64,000 nt of DNA from JAWXBM01 sp034440115 (GTDB lineage Bacteria > Pseudomonadota > Gammaproteobacteria > Xanthomonadales > SZUA-36), in the NCBI GenBank assembly GCA_034440115.1, contig JAWXBM010000018.1, positions 37,172 to 101,171 of the forward strand, written 5' to 3'. The position numbers were made by a program, and so were the translations under genes. A model generated the notes under the pieces. The model saw only the letters and a program-made list of their open reading frames with translations. It searched no databases and was not told the DNA's origin. Positions 1-8,711 of the stretch are shown here, one piece after another. Each line of letters opens with the position of its first letter. Position 1 is the stretch's first letter.

Positions 1-168
1 GATCCGGATGGAGTTGTGCACCGTGTGTCGGTGGGTAATTACATGGGCAAGAACCATGGAAAGGTAGGCCTGATTGATCAGGATGAAGTTCAACTTTCCG
101 AATTCATTCCTGATGGTGCAGGCGGCTGGATAGTCCGGGATGCCGCGATGGCCCTGGGCGGAAGCTAG
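1..168 (+). CDS. pilP: PilP, type IV pilus inner-membrane lipoprotein (C-terminal end only)
   Basis: The first 55 codons of the window are open and end in TAG. They read as the last part of a PilP domain: a segment with VHRVSVGNYMGKNHGKV, followed by an acidic stretch and IVRDAAMALGG at the end. In the family, PilP is a lipoprotein that links the inner-membrane PilN-PilO pair to the outer-membrane secretin PilQ; the VGNYMGKNHGKV part belongs to the small beta domain that contacts PilQ. The start lies upstream of the window. The secretin gene follows on the same strand, as in the usual pilMNOPQ order, which supports the call despite the short length. Confidence 0.85.
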   Translation, partial: DPDGVVHRVSVGNYMGKNHGKVGLIDQDEVQLSEFIPDGAGGWIVRDAAMALGGS

Positions 169-270
169 AACATGGAACGTATTCGGCAAGAAACCTTGAG
201 AGGCAGTGCCATGAACAGCTACAAGAACAGGCTTTCAATCAAGCCACATTTCTGTGAAAGAGGGCGCAGC

Positions 271-2394
271 ATGCGTAACGTACGAAAAGGATTTCTGAAA
301 GGCATGGCACTGGTGTGGGCATTGGCGCCCATGGCCATGGCATTTGGCGCAACGGATGTGACCAGTGTCAGCCATTCGCCAGGTGCGAACGGCGGGGTGA
401 AAATTACCCTGGCTACCAGCGGGGATACGCCACAAGTCAGTGTATTCGCAACCGAAAGCCCGGCCCGAATCGTGCTTGATCTGGCTGATTCCAGTTTCAG
501 CGGAAGCAGCGATTCGGTTTCCGTGGGAATGGGGTCGGTGCAACAGTATTCAGCCGTTGGCGCTGGTGGGCGTACCCGCCTGGTGGTCGATATGAGCCGC
601 TCCGCCAGTTATGACTACGTTGCCTCCGACGGCCAGGTGGTGCTGGAAATCGGGGGGGCGGATAGTTCTGCCGCTGCTGCTTCGAGCACAACTGCATCAT
701 CTTCAAGCGGATACGGCCAGAGTGTTACCGGAGTAGATTTCCGTCGCGGCGAGAAGGGTGAGGGTCGGGTTATTGTCAGCATGAGTCGCCCCGGTACCAA
801 TATGTCTGTGGATGAAGGCAGCAACCGGATTACTGTGGATCTGTTCAATGCCTCATTGCCGGATAATCTGAATCGTCGGCTGGACGTGGTTGATTTTGCT
901 ACTCCGGTGCAATTCATTGATGCCAGCCCAATCAGTAATGGTGTGCGTTTGACGCTGAACGTTGCGGGTCCCTTTGAGCAATTGGCTTACGAGTCTGGTG
1001 ACAGTATCGTCATAGAAGTACAGAAACTGGTCAGAGACATCCAGGAAGAAGAAGCAGAAGAGATCAAATTCTTTGAAGAGAAACAATATGAAGGCACCCG
1101 CGTAACCTTCAACTTCCAGGACATTCCGGTGCGTTCGGTACTGCAATTGATTGCCGATGTATCTGATCTCAACATCGTTGTAGCAGACAGCGTGGGTGGC
1201 AACCTTACCTTGCGTTTGACCAACGTTCCCTGGGATCAGGCGCTGGACATCGTCATGGATGCCCGCAACCTGGACGTGCGTAAAAACGGCAACGTGATGT
1301 GGATAGGCCCAACTGCAGAAATTGCGGCTCGCGAGCAGCAACTGTTGAAGGCTTATCAAGACAGACAGATACTTGAGCCGTTGCAGACTGTATTGCTGCC
1401 CATGTCGTATTCGAAAGCGATTGATATGAAGACCCTGATCGACGAGTCGTCCAGTTCGGTGGATTCAGAGTATGGGCTGCTTTCAGAACGCGGCTCAGTG
1501 ACCGTTGATGAGCGTACCAATACTCTGTTGATCACCGATACGGCCGAGCGCATTGTTGCCATTCGCGAACTGTTGACGGAGCTGGATTATGCTGTTCGCC
1601 AGGTGCAGATTGAATCGCGTATCGTGATTGCCAGTTCCGACTTTGCGCACGAACTGGGTGTCAGGTTTGGTGTGAGCTACCTGCATGCAGGCAGCAATAT
1701 CGGCGTGATAGGAGCTGATGGAAGTGCTGTTGACACTCTCAATCCAGCCATCGATCCTCGTGATGACGGCCTGCTGGATATCCCCGGTTACCCTAATCGC
1801 TACCAGGTAAACCTGCCATCGCCGTCGGGTAATGCTGCTACTTTGGGCTTGTCGTTCCTTACCGGTGATGTGATTCTCGACCTGGAATTGTCGGCACTGG
1901 AATCAGAAGGTGAGGGTGAAGTGATCTCCACGCCGCGAATTGTCACGGCCAACCAGGCGGAAGCCTATATTCAACAGGGTGTTGAAATTCCTTATGAGAA
2001 TTCAACTTCATCCGGTGCCACGGCCGTTTCCTTCAAGGAGGCTGTGTTGGAACTGAAGGCAACTCCGCTGATCACGCCAGATAATCGCATCCAACTGGAT
2101 CTGGAAATCAAGCAGGATACGGTGGGTGAAATTTTCCAGACTGCCCGCGGTGGTTCGGTACCGTCTATCGATACCCGTGAGCTGAACACCACGGTGTTGA
2201 TTGAAAATGGCGATACCGTCGTTCTGGGTGGCATCTTCCAGGATGAGAATTCCTCCACGGAAGAGAAAGTGCCCTGGCTGGGCGACATTCCCGGTGTCGG
2301 CGTGTTGTTCCGCCGTCGTGCCAACGATTCCAAGAAACGTGAATTGTTGATTTTCGTGACACCGACCATTATTGAAGATCGTCCCATACTCTGA
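271..2394 (+). CDS. pilQ: PilQ, type IV pilus outer-membrane secretin
   Basis: Forms the outer-membrane channel through which the type IV pilus is extruded. From the ATG at 271 the product is 707 residues, close to the family length, and begins with a signal peptide (MRNVRKGF, a hydrophobic run, then AMAFGA). Two AMIN domains follow at roughly residues 30-100 and 150-270. They bind peptidoglycan in this family. Next come an STN/N0 domain near 310-380, a secretin N domain, and the secretin core with VISTPRIVTANQAEAYIQQG and a C-terminal GELLIFVTP-like end (KRELLIFVTPTI). In-frame ATGs at 172 and 211 would add 33 or 20 residues before the signal peptide. The 211 start has a good GAGAGG site, so the start is not settled. 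Immediately downstream of pilP. The aroK-aroB genes that commonly follow pilQ are instead about 58 kb away. Confidence 0.93.
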   Translation: MRNVRKGFLKGMALVWALAPMAMAFGATDVTSVSHSPGANGGVKITLATSGDTPQVSVFATESPARIVLDLADSSFSGSSDSVSVGMGSVQQYSAVGAGGRTRLVVDMSRSASYDYVASDGQVVLEIGGADSSAAAASSTTASSSSGYGQSVTGVDFRRGEKGEGRVIVSMSRPGTNMSVDEGSNRITVDLFNASLPDNLNRRLDVVDFATPVQFIDASPISNGVRLTLNVAGPFEQLAYESGDSIVIEVQKLVRDIQEEEAEEIKFFEEKQYEGTRVTFNFQDIPVRSVLQLIADVSDLNIVVADSVGGNLTLRLTNVPWDQALDIVMDARNLDVRKNGNVMWIGPTAEIAAREQQLLKAYQDRQILEPLQTVLLPMSYSKAIDMKTLIDESSSSVDSEYGLLSERGSVTVDERTNTLLITDTAERIVAIRELLTELDYAVRQVQIESRIVIASSDFAHELGVRFGVSYLHAGSNIGVIGADGSAVDTLNPAIDPRDDGLLDIPGYPNRYQVNLPSPSGNAATLGLSFLTGDVILDLELSALESEGEGEVISTPRIVTANQAEAYIQQGVEIPYENSTSSGATAVSFKEAVLELKATPLITPDNRIQLDLEIKQDTVGEIFQTARGGSVPSIDTRELNTTVLIENGDTVVLGGIFQDENSSTEEKVPWLGDIPGVGVLFRRRANDSKKRELLIFVTPTIIEDRPIL

Positions 2395-2415
2395 TTACTT
2401 AAGAACGGATATTGG

Positions 2416-2445
2416 AAACGCCTGGCTTACGCCGGGCGTTTTTAT
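2416..2445 (+). terminator. Rho-independent terminator after pilQ
   Basis: AAACGCCTGGC (2416-2426), loop TTAC, then GCCGGGCGTTT (2431-2441) and a short T-rich tail. The 11-bp stem has one G-T pair. It lies 22 bases after the pilQ stop and closes the pil operon before hutG. Confidence 0.8.
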
Positions 2446-2491
2446 ATATGGGATCAGGAAACGCGGTTCATTAAGGTAAACTGTTGCCATT

Positions 2492-3349
2492 ATGTGTGCT
2501 GCAACAACTGATTCTTTGCTAGCCGAATTTCACCAGGGTTCCTCACCCCTGCTGATCAGTGTTCCGCACGCTGGAACCGGCCTGCCGGCAGGTTTTTCTG
2601 AGCGTTTGAGCCATGCGGCCAGCCTTCTGCCGGATACAGATTGGTATGTTGACCGGCTGTATCATTTCGCCCGAGCGCAGGGAGCCAGCATGCTGATTGC
2701 CAAAGCCGCCAGGTTGGTGATTGATCAGAATCGCCCGAGCGATGATCAGCCGCTGTACGACGTCGGCCAGACAAAGCTGATGACCGGAGTGCTGCCGATG
2801 CAGTGTTTTTCTGGCGCGGCGGTTTACCTGCCGGGTCAGGAGCCTACGGCACAGGAGGCTGCTGCAAGGCTGAATCGCTACTGGCAGCCTTATCACCAGC
2901 AACTGCGGGATTGCCTGCAAAACCTGCGCCAGCAACATGGCCATGCCGTGCTGCTGGATGCGCATTCCATACGGGCCGAAGTGCCTTTGCTGTTCGAGGG
3001 TGTATTGCCGGATCTGAACCTGGGCTGCAACGGCGGCCTCAGTGCAACTCCAGACTTACTGTCGCAGGCGGCAGAATGCTTACGCAGTGGCAAATATTCT
3101 GTTGCGGTGAATGGCCGATTCAAGGGGGGTTATATCACCCGACACTATGGACAACCGGATCAGAATATTCAGGCCTTGCAACTGGAGATTGCCCAGCGAA
3201 TTTATATGAATGAGCAGTCGCCGAGTTGGGACGCAACGAAAGGCGCCGCCTTGCAGCGGCATTTACAGCAACTGGTGCAATTGTTGAGCAATTGGAAGCC
3301 AGGGCATGGGCAAGATCACTTGATCGGCCACGAGATTGGCCATGATTGA
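2492..3349 (+). CDS. hutG: N-formylglutamate deformylase (amidohydrolase)
   Basis: Hydrolyses N-formyl-L-glutamate to glutamate and formate, the last step of the five-step histidine breakdown route. The 285-residue product opens its catalytic domain with LLISVPHAGTGLP, has DTDWYVDRLYHFA near residue 50, an IDQNRP segment (about 75-85), LLDAHSIRAEVPLLF near 155-170 and FKGGYITRHYGQP near 210. These are typical of the N-formylglutamate amidohydrolase family, with metal-binding acidic and histidine residues in the H/D/H motifs. It overlaps hutF by 8 bases, so the two are translationally coupled. No strong ribosome site is visible before the ATG at 2492. Confidence 0.88.
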   Translation: MCAATTDSLLAEFHQGSSPLLISVPHAGTGLPAGFSERLSHAASLLPDTDWYVDRLYHFARAQGASMLIAKAARLVIDQNRPSDDQPLYDVGQTKLMTGVLPMQCFSGAAVYLPGQEPTAQEAAARLNRYWQPYHQQLRDCLQNLRQQHGHAVLLDAHSIRAEVPLLFEGVLPDLNLGCNGGLSATPDLLSQAAECLRSGKYSVAVNGRFKGGYITRHYGQPDQNIQALQLEIAQRIYMNEQSPSWDATKGAALQRHLQQLVQLLSNWKPGHGQDHLIGHEIGHD

Positions 3350-4703
3350 GCGGCAACTTCGCTGTAGCAGTGTGCTTTCCGCTGCAGGCTGGATCGGGCC
3401 TGCCTTGCTTCGGCTTGATACAGAAGGCTTCATCAGCGCAGTCGAGTCACTGCCGGAAAACGCGGCTGTCGACTATGGACCTATTATTCCCGGTATGCCC
3501 AACCTGCACAGCCATGCTTTCCAGCGACAGATGGCCGGGCTCAGTGGCTTGCCCGGTAATAACGGCGACAGTTTCTGGAGCTGGCGTGAGCTGATGTACT
3601 CTTTGGCGCAGCGCATCAGGCCGGACCAGTTGCTGGCCATTGCCGCGTTTCTGCAGTTGGAAATGCTGGAGAACGGCTATACCAGTTGTGCCGAGTTTCA
3701 TTATTTGCATCATCAGCCGGGTGGTCGTCCGTATGATAATCCTGCCGAATTGTCGGCACAGATCCTGGCAGCAGCGGAAATGTCAGGAATTGCTCTGACC
3801 CTGCTGCCGGTGCTGTATTGCCGCAGCGGTTTTGCCAGTGAAGATGTGAATCAGCGCCAATTGCGCTTTCGTTGCAGTGCAGATCAGTATCTGGAGCTTT
3901 GGAGCCGTTGCCTGGCAATGACGCAAGGACAGCCTTTGCAGCGTTGCGGGCTGGCACCGCATTCCCTGCGAGCTGTTGCCGCACAGCAACTGAATGAAGT
4001 GTTGGATGCCTGTAAAAATGTTGATCAACCCATCCATATTCATATCGCTGAGCAGGTTGGCGAGGTTGATGAGTGTGTTGCAGTATTGGGAGCCAGGCCG
4101 GTGCAATGGTTATTGGCTAATCAGCAGGTGAATGAGCGCTGGTGCCTGGTGCATGCCACGCATATGGATGCCAAAGAAATATCAGCAGCATTGCATAGCC
4201 AATCTGTCATCGGCCTGTGCCCCAGCACCGAAGCGGATCTGGGCGACGGCTTCTTCCCAATAGAAAACTGGTTCAATCAATTGGGCAGTTTTGGCATTGG
4301 CAGCGACAGTAATTTGCGACTCGCCCCCAGTGAAGAGTTGCGCATGCTGGAGTTTCAGGCGCGACTACAAAGTGGCAAACGTAACGTGCTGACGGAAAAC
4401 GGTCACAGTGTTGGTCGAAGTTTGTACCAGCGTGCGCTGACCGGAGGAGCGCAGGCCTTAGGTCAAAAAGCAGGTCGAATTGAACCCGGCTATCGGGCCG
4501 ATCTGGTGGAACTTGATAAGGAACATCTGCTGTTGGCAGGGCGCAGCGAGGATGTGTTGCTGGATAGCTGGATACTGGCTGGTGATCAAAGCATGCTTCG
4601 TAGTGTCTGGGTAGGTGGCCGTCAGCAGGTGGCGAAAGGTCAACACATCGCCAGGGAAAAACTGCAGCCTGCATTCAGAAAAGCCATGTTGGAGTTGTTG
4701 TAA
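3342..4703 (+). CDS. hutF: Formimidoylglutamate deiminase
   Basis: Converts N-formimino-L-glutamate to N-formyl-L-glutamate and ammonia, feeding HutG. An amidohydrolase-fold enzyme of 453 residues. The metal site is visible as NLHSHAF (about residue 55), HIHIAEQ (about 230), LVHATHMD (about 268) and IGSDSNLRL (about 320). The frame also opens at a TTG (3336), but the ATG at 3342 is the natural start and overlaps the 3' end of hutG. HutF plus HutG define the pseudomonad-type pathway, in contrast to the one-step formiminoglutamase HutE/HutG-hydrolase route. The other hut genes (hutH, hutU, hutI) are not in the window. The stop overlaps the next start by one base (TAATG). Confidence 0.92.
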   Translation: MIERQLRCSSVLSAAGWIGPALLRLDTEGFISAVESLPENAAVDYGPIIPGMPNLHSHAFQRQMAGLSGLPGNNGDSFWSWRELMYSLAQRIRPDQLLAIAAFLQLEMLENGYTSCAEFHYLHHQPGGRPYDNPAELSAQILAAAEMSGIALTLLPVLYCRSGFASEDVNQRQLRFRCSADQYLELWSRCLAMTQGQPLQRCGLAPHSLRAVAAQQLNEVLDACKNVDQPIHIHIAEQVGEVDECVAVLGARPVQWLLANQQVNERWCLVHATHMDAKEISAALHSQSVIGLCPSTEADLGDGFFPIENWFNQLGSFGIGSDSNLRLAPSEELRMLEFQARLQSGKRNVLTENGHSVGRSLYQRALTGGAQALGQKAGRIEPGYRADLVELDKEHLLLAGRSEDVLLDSWILAGDQSMLRSVWVGGRQQVAKGQHIAREKLQPAFRKAMLELL

Positions 4704-5314
4704 TGGAGCAGGATTTACCCTTTGCGCCGGCTTGCGAGCGCAACAAGCAGCCCATTCTGGAAGTTTTGCAGCGCGTATTGCCGCAGTCTGGCCTGGTATT
4801 GGAAATTGGCTCTGGCACGGGCCAGCACCTGGTGCATTTTTCTGCACATCTGCCGCAACTGCTGTGGCAGCCCACGGAGCAGGTGGAAAACCTGCCTGGC
4901 CTGCAGCGGCGGCTGGATATGGAAGCAGGAAGCAGTGTGTTGCCAGCGATGGAATTAAACGTAGCGGCAGCCTGGCCAGTGATTTCCGCAGCCGCTGTTA
5001 TTTCTGCCAACACGGCACATATCATGGGCTGGCAGGAAGTGATCTGCATGTTCGGTGGCGTAGCAAATATTCTTGCCGAAGGTGGACCATTCTGTCTTTA
5101 CGGGCCATTTAATCAAAACGGCGAATTCACTTCAGAAAGTAACCAGCAGTTCGATCGGGACCTGAAGTGGAGAAAAGCCAGCATGGGCATACGCGATGTG
5201 ACTGAACTTGAGAAACTCGCCGGCCGCCGTCACATGAAGCTGGAACAGCAGATTGCGCTGCCGGCAAATAATCAAATGCTGGTATTTCGCAAGGATTCTG
5301 AAACGTCTGCTTAA
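4703..5314 (+). CDS. DUF938-family SAM-dependent methyltransferase
   Basis: A 203-residue protein beginning MEQDLPFAPACERNKQPILE, the characteristic start of the DUF938 family. The S-adenosylmethionine site LVLEIGSGTGQHLVHFS is at about residues 32-48, and a CLYGPFNQNGEFTSESNQQFD block lies near 132-150. The substrate of the family is not known to me. The start codon shares a base with the hutF stop, so it is cotranscribed with hutFG. This coupling suggests housekeeping linkage rather than a role in histidine use. Confidence 0.82.
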   Translation: MEQDLPFAPACERNKQPILEVLQRVLPQSGLVLEIGSGTGQHLVHFSAHLPQLLWQPTEQVENLPGLQRRLDMEAGSSVLPAMELNVAAAWPVISAAAVISANTAHIMGWQEVICMFGGVANILAEGGPFCLYGPFNQNGEFTSESNQQFDRDLKWRKASMGIRDVTELEKLAGRRHMKLEQQIALPANNQMLVFRKDSETSA

Positions 5315-5341
5315 TCTCAGAATGGCACTACAAGGGACAAC

Positions 5342-5830
5342 ATGGAAGACAGATGGAAGACAGCAAACACATTGGCAGCCCAGGCACGCGGCCTGTTGTC
5401 AGTTGAAACTGATGTAATTGCCAATGCTGCCAACCTCTCGGCACTGTTATTCATGGAGCTGGAGCAGGTGAATTGGGTGGGCTTTTACCTGCTTAAGGGC
5501 AATGAGTTGGTGCTGGGCCCGTTCCAGGGCAAGCCAGCCTGCGTGCGGATTACCCTGGGGCAGGGCGTCTGCGGCACAGCGGCTGAAACACATCAAACCC
5601 AGCGGGTGGCCGATGTAGAATTGTTCAGTGGGCACATTGCCTGTGATGCTGCGTCCCGCTCCGAACTGGTGGTGCCGTTGATACACCAGGGTAAATTGCT
5701 GGGTGTGCTGGATATCGACAGCCCGGTTGTTGATCGTTTCAGTGCGTCCGATCAGGTCATGCTGGAAGAGGTCGCACGAGTATTTCTGGATTCAATTAGG
5801 GAAGCTTCGAATAAATCGGAGACTCCTTAG
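5342..5830 (+). CDS. msrC: GAF-domain free methionine-(R)-sulfoxide reductase
   Basis: A single GAF domain of 162 residues matching the fRMsr family (E. coli MsrC/YebR), which reduces free L-methionine-(R)-sulfoxide using catalytic and resolving cysteines. The sequence shows NWVGFYLL near residue 40, GPFQGKPACVRI near 60-70, GVCGTAAET near 80 and HIACDAASRSELVVPL near 100. The three cysteines in ACVRI, GVCGT and HIACD are the expected redox set. An in-frame second ATG ten bases on is possible. The gene ends exactly next to the converging sixA stop. Confidence 0.88.
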   Translation: MEDRWKTANTLAAQARGLLSVETDVIANAANLSALLFMELEQVNWVGFYLLKGNELVLGPFQGKPACVRITLGQGVCGTAAETHQTQRVADVELFSGHIACDAASRSELVVPLIHQGKLLGVLDIDSPVVDRFSASDQVMLEEVARVFLDSIREASNKSETP

Positions 5831-6343
5831 CTAACCAGAAGCTCCCAACAGGTGTTTGCCGCGAATCAGTTGGCGCAATTCGCCTTTGCCTTGGTCTGCA
5901 GCCCAGCCATCAGCGAAGTCGATGACCGCCAGGGTTCCTGTAGGTAGCCGGTCGTATTCCGAGTAATGTCTGCGGTGTATTACATCAGCAATCAGTGCTT
6001 CGAGACCGGGGTTGTGCCCCACGATCAATACGCGATCGAATTCTGCGAAGGCCGCATCCAGTGCTGTCTGGAGAGTGCGCACACTGGAATGGTAGATTTG
6101 CGGCAGGAAGTGCGTAGTGGCTTGCAACTCCGGTTGCATGCTGAGCAAGGGTGACAGTGTTTCGCGCGTTCGTTGCGAAGGCGAGCACAGAATGCAATCC
6201 GGCAACTCGAGGTGCTGGCAAATCCGCTCAGCAATAATTTTGGCATGTTGCCAGCCAACCGGCTGTAACTCACGAGCGAAATCGTCAGCGTCAGGCGTCC
6301 AGGTAACTGCCTTGGCGTGCCGCAGTACATATAAAGCTTGCAT
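5831..6343 (-). CDS. sixA: Phosphohistidine phosphatase SixA
   Basis: A small histidine-phosphatase-superfamily enzyme (170 residues from the ATG at 6343) that in E. coli removes phosphate from histidine phosphocarriers. The catalytic LRHAKA motif is at residues 6-11, the second active-site region VGHNPGLEALIADV near 115. The open frame continues upstream to 6586, but the ATG at 6343 puts the LRHAKA motif at the N-terminus as in the family and has a GGAG site at the right distance. Convergent with the fRMsr gene and divergent from the serine protease. Confidence 0.87.
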   Translation of the reverse strand: MQALYVLRHAKAVTWTPDADDFARELQPVGWQHAKIIAERICQHLELPDCILCSPSQRTRETLSPLLSMQPELQATTHFLPQIYHSSVRTLQTALDAAFAEFDRVLIVGHNPGLEALIADVIHRRHYSEYDRLPTGTLAVIDFADGWAADQGKGELRQLIRGKHLLGASG

Positions 6344-6393
6344 GGTGATACTCCAGCATAATGAGTCAGAGATTCCTTGAATGATGGCTTGAT

Positions 6394-6399
6394 TATAAT
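6394..6399 (+). promoter_or_regulatory. Possible -10 element for the protease-FHA pair
   Basis: A perfect TATAAT lies 42 bases before the protease ATG in the sixA/protease divergent gap. No clear -35 sequence sits at the ideal distance, so this is only a candidate. Confidence 0.35.
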
Positions 6400-6441
6400 G
6401 GTGAACTAAATTTTTGTACCGAAAGAGAAGATATCCTGAAC

Positions 6442-7716
6442 ATGCGAATTTGGACTTTGGTTCTTTTACTGAGTGTTTGCTGTCCCAGTTTGGCAGTGGC
6501 TCAGTCTGCCGTGCCTGATACGGCGGATCTGTACGACAGTTGGAGTGACCGGGTGCTGCAGGTACAGGTGATTGAAAAGCAATCACAATCTAAATCAGGC
6601 ATAGGTTCAGGCTTCCTCGCAGGCGCTGATGGTCTGGTCATCACCAATTACCATGTCATTGCCGACCTGGCCAACCACGCTGGTGACTATGAAGCCCGCT
6701 ACCTGACGGCCAATGGTGAGCAGGGCAGCCTGGAATTGGTAAACGTGGACGTGGTACATGATCTGGCAGTACTCAGAAGCAGCGATTTACATGCCGCGCC
6801 ATTGGCTATTGCCGAAGAAATGCCACGGCAGGGAACACGGCTTTATTCCATGGGTTTTCCTTACGATATTGGCCTGACCATAGTCGAGGGTACTTATAAC
6901 GGCTTACTGGAAAAATCTTTGTTTGAGCGCATGCACTTTACCGGTTCAATCAACCCGGGCATGTCGGGTGGCCCGGTACTGAACCAGGCGGGTGCCGTAA
7001 TCGGTATCAACGTGGCCACTGCAGGCAACCAGGTGGGCTTTCTGATACCGGCAAAGTTTGCCAGCCGCCTGCTGCAAAACAGCGGTGCGGAAGCCATTGA
7101 TTCTGCCAGTCTGCACGCCACCATCAGTCGACAATTACAGGACAACCAGGCGCATATCTCAGCCAGCCTGTTGTCGGCTGATCTGGCCAGCACTCAGCTC
7201 AGGGACTACCGCGTAGCGGGCGAATTAGCCGATTGGATGAGTTGCTGGGGCAATTCGTTGCAAAACAACACGGATGCTTTGAAGCAGGTTTATTACCAAT
7301 GTCAGAGTCAGGATGACATCTATTTGTCGGATGCGTTTTCCACTGGCATCATCCGCTTTCAACATGATTTGATTTCTACCGACAGCCTGCATCCGCTGCG
7401 CTTTTATCGTCAACTGCAGGAGCGCAGCCATTACCCGCAATTGCGGCTGGAAGGCAACCAAGAAACGGTCAGCCGCTATCATTGCCTTTCGGGCTTCGTG
7501 ACTCACGCAGAACTCAATTTCAAGTCCACGATTTGTGTCAGGGCATACCGCAAACTGTCCGGAATTTATGATGCGTACTTCTACCTGACCAGTCTGGTGG
7601 ATGATCGTGAAGCCTTGCAGTCGACTCTGGTATTGGCCGGTTTCAGTTGGGACAACCTGACCCGCCTGACCGAGCAATTTGTAAACAGTGTTTCCTGGCA
7701 GCCAGCGCAACAATGA
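6442..7716 (+). CDS. Secreted trypsin-like serine protease (S1C/DegP-type catalytic domain)
   Basis: A 424-residue protein with a signal peptide (about residues 1-21, ending LAVAQS). The chymotrypsin-fold catalytic triad is visible: His in VITNYHVIADL (about residue 72), Asp in VVHDLAVLRS (about 108) and Ser in NPGMSGGPVLN (about 175). There is no PDZ domain. The last 200 residues are unlike any family I recognise and contain four or five cysteines. It likely acts in the periplasm. The stop overlaps the next start (ATGA), coupling it to the FHA membrane protein, which suggests a protease whose activity or location depends on that partner. That functional link is inference. Confidence 0.8.
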   Translation: MRIWTLVLLLSVCCPSLAVAQSAVPDTADLYDSWSDRVLQVQVIEKQSQSKSGIGSGFLAGADGLVITNYHVIADLANHAGDYEARYLTANGEQGSLELVNVDVVHDLAVLRSSDLHAAPLAIAEEMPRQGTRLYSMGFPYDIGLTIVEGTYNGLLEKSLFERMHFTGSINPGMSGGPVLNQAGAVIGINVATAGNQVGFLIPAKFASRLLQNSGAEAIDSASLHATISRQLQDNQAHISASLLSADLASTQLRDYRVAGELADWMSCWGNSLQNNTDALKQVYYQCQSQDDIYLSDAFSTGIIRFQHDLISTDSLHPLRFYRQLQERSHYPQLRLEGNQETVSRYHCLSGFVTHAELNFKSTICVRAYRKLSGIYDAYFYLTSLVDDREALQSTLVLAGFSWDNLTRLTEQFVNSVSWQPAQQ

Positions 7717-8711
7717 ACGATCAATCCCTGGATAGCGCACGTCCGCTGGGCTCATTAGAAATTCTGAATCGGAATGGCCAGGTATTGCATCGACAGGTCT
7801 GGAACGGTTCTCTTGTCTGCATCGGTCGTGCCCATGATAATGAGCTGGTGGTGGTTGACCCTTACGTCTCTCCCCATCACTTGCAGCTCAGCCTGCAGGA
7901 TGGCCAGCCACAGGCACAAGATCTTGACAGCCTGAACGGCAGCTATTTGGGTAGCAGCAAGAGTCGTCAAAGCCTGTTTCCGCTAGGCGATGGTCAGACG
8001 ATTCATTTTGGCCATAGCCAACTACGCTTTCACTCCTGCAGCGCTGAAGTGGCACCCACCTTGCGCGACACGGCCCGACTGGGAATGTTGTCCATGCTGG
8101 GTAGTCCCTGGGTATTGATTGGCGCAGCCATTTTGGCTCTGTTGGCGCTGTATGCCAGTGAGTTGCTAGAAGACCCGGGTAAACTCACATCCCTGGGTAT
8201 AGCTGAAGAAATGAGCTATCCCTTGATAGGCATCACGGCATGGGCTGGATTCTGGGCACTGATGAATCGGGTGCTGGCGCACCGCTTCCATTTTCTGGCT
8301 CACCTGGCAATTGCTTTTGCCGGGGTTGCGGTCTTGTTTGCGGTTGCGCAATTGATAACGTTATTGGGCTTTGCGTTGGGCCTGGACAACTGGGTCTGGT
8401 GGCTGCGTTGGCTGGCTCGTATCAGTATTCTTGGCCTGGTGGTATTTGCGCACTCGCACTATTTCAGCCAGGCCAGTCCGCGCCGCCAGGCTTTGCTGGC
8501 CGGCATTGTTGCCTTGGTGTTATTCGGCACACCGGCAGTGGGCAGCTTTATCGAAAAAACCCAGTTCAGCAGCCTGCCCTGGCTGGACCCCTTGTTACTC
8601 CCCCCGGCTTATCAATGGCGTGAGGGAGATTCAATGGAAGTGTTTATGCAGCGCGCTCAGTCTTTGCGGGCCGATGCCGATGCTGGTGTTGATGGCGGCG
8701 AGAGGGATTGA
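7713..8711 (+). CDS. FHA-domain integral membrane protein
   Basis: From the ATG at 7713 the product is 332 residues. An FHA domain occupies about residues 15-110 (VCIGRAHDNELVVVDPYVSPHHLQL and DLDSLNGSYLG carry the expected GR, S..H and NG positions). FHA domains bind phosphothreonine peptides in the cytoplasm. About five hydrophobic segments follow between roughly residues 128 and 295. The frame extends upstream to 7647, but the ATGA overlap with the protease stop makes 7713 the convincing start. The C-terminus overlaps the converging tag gene. Its ligand and role are not known; a cytoplasmic sensor wired to a periplasmic protease is a reasonable guess. Confidence 0.78.
   Translation: MNDQSLDSARPLGSLEILNRNGQVLHRQVWNGSLVCIGRAHDNELVVVDPYVSPHHLQLSLQDGQPQAQDLDSLNGSYLGSSKSRQSLFPLGDGQTIHFGHSQLRFHSCSAEVAPTLRDTARLGMLSMLGSPWVLIGAAILALLALYASELLEDPGKLTSLGIAEEMSYPLIGITAWAGFWALMNRVLAHRFHFLAHLAIAFAGVAVLFAVAQLITLLGFALGLDNWVWWLRWLARISILGLVVFAHSHYFSQASPRRQALLAGIVALVLFGTPAVGSFIEKTQFSSLPWLDPLLLPPAYQWREGDSMEVFMQRAQSLRADADAGVDGGERD

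Noticed and set aside
853..1359. 168-codon antisense frame in pilQ
   Set aside because: Shadow of the secretin gene, no ribosome site or domain.
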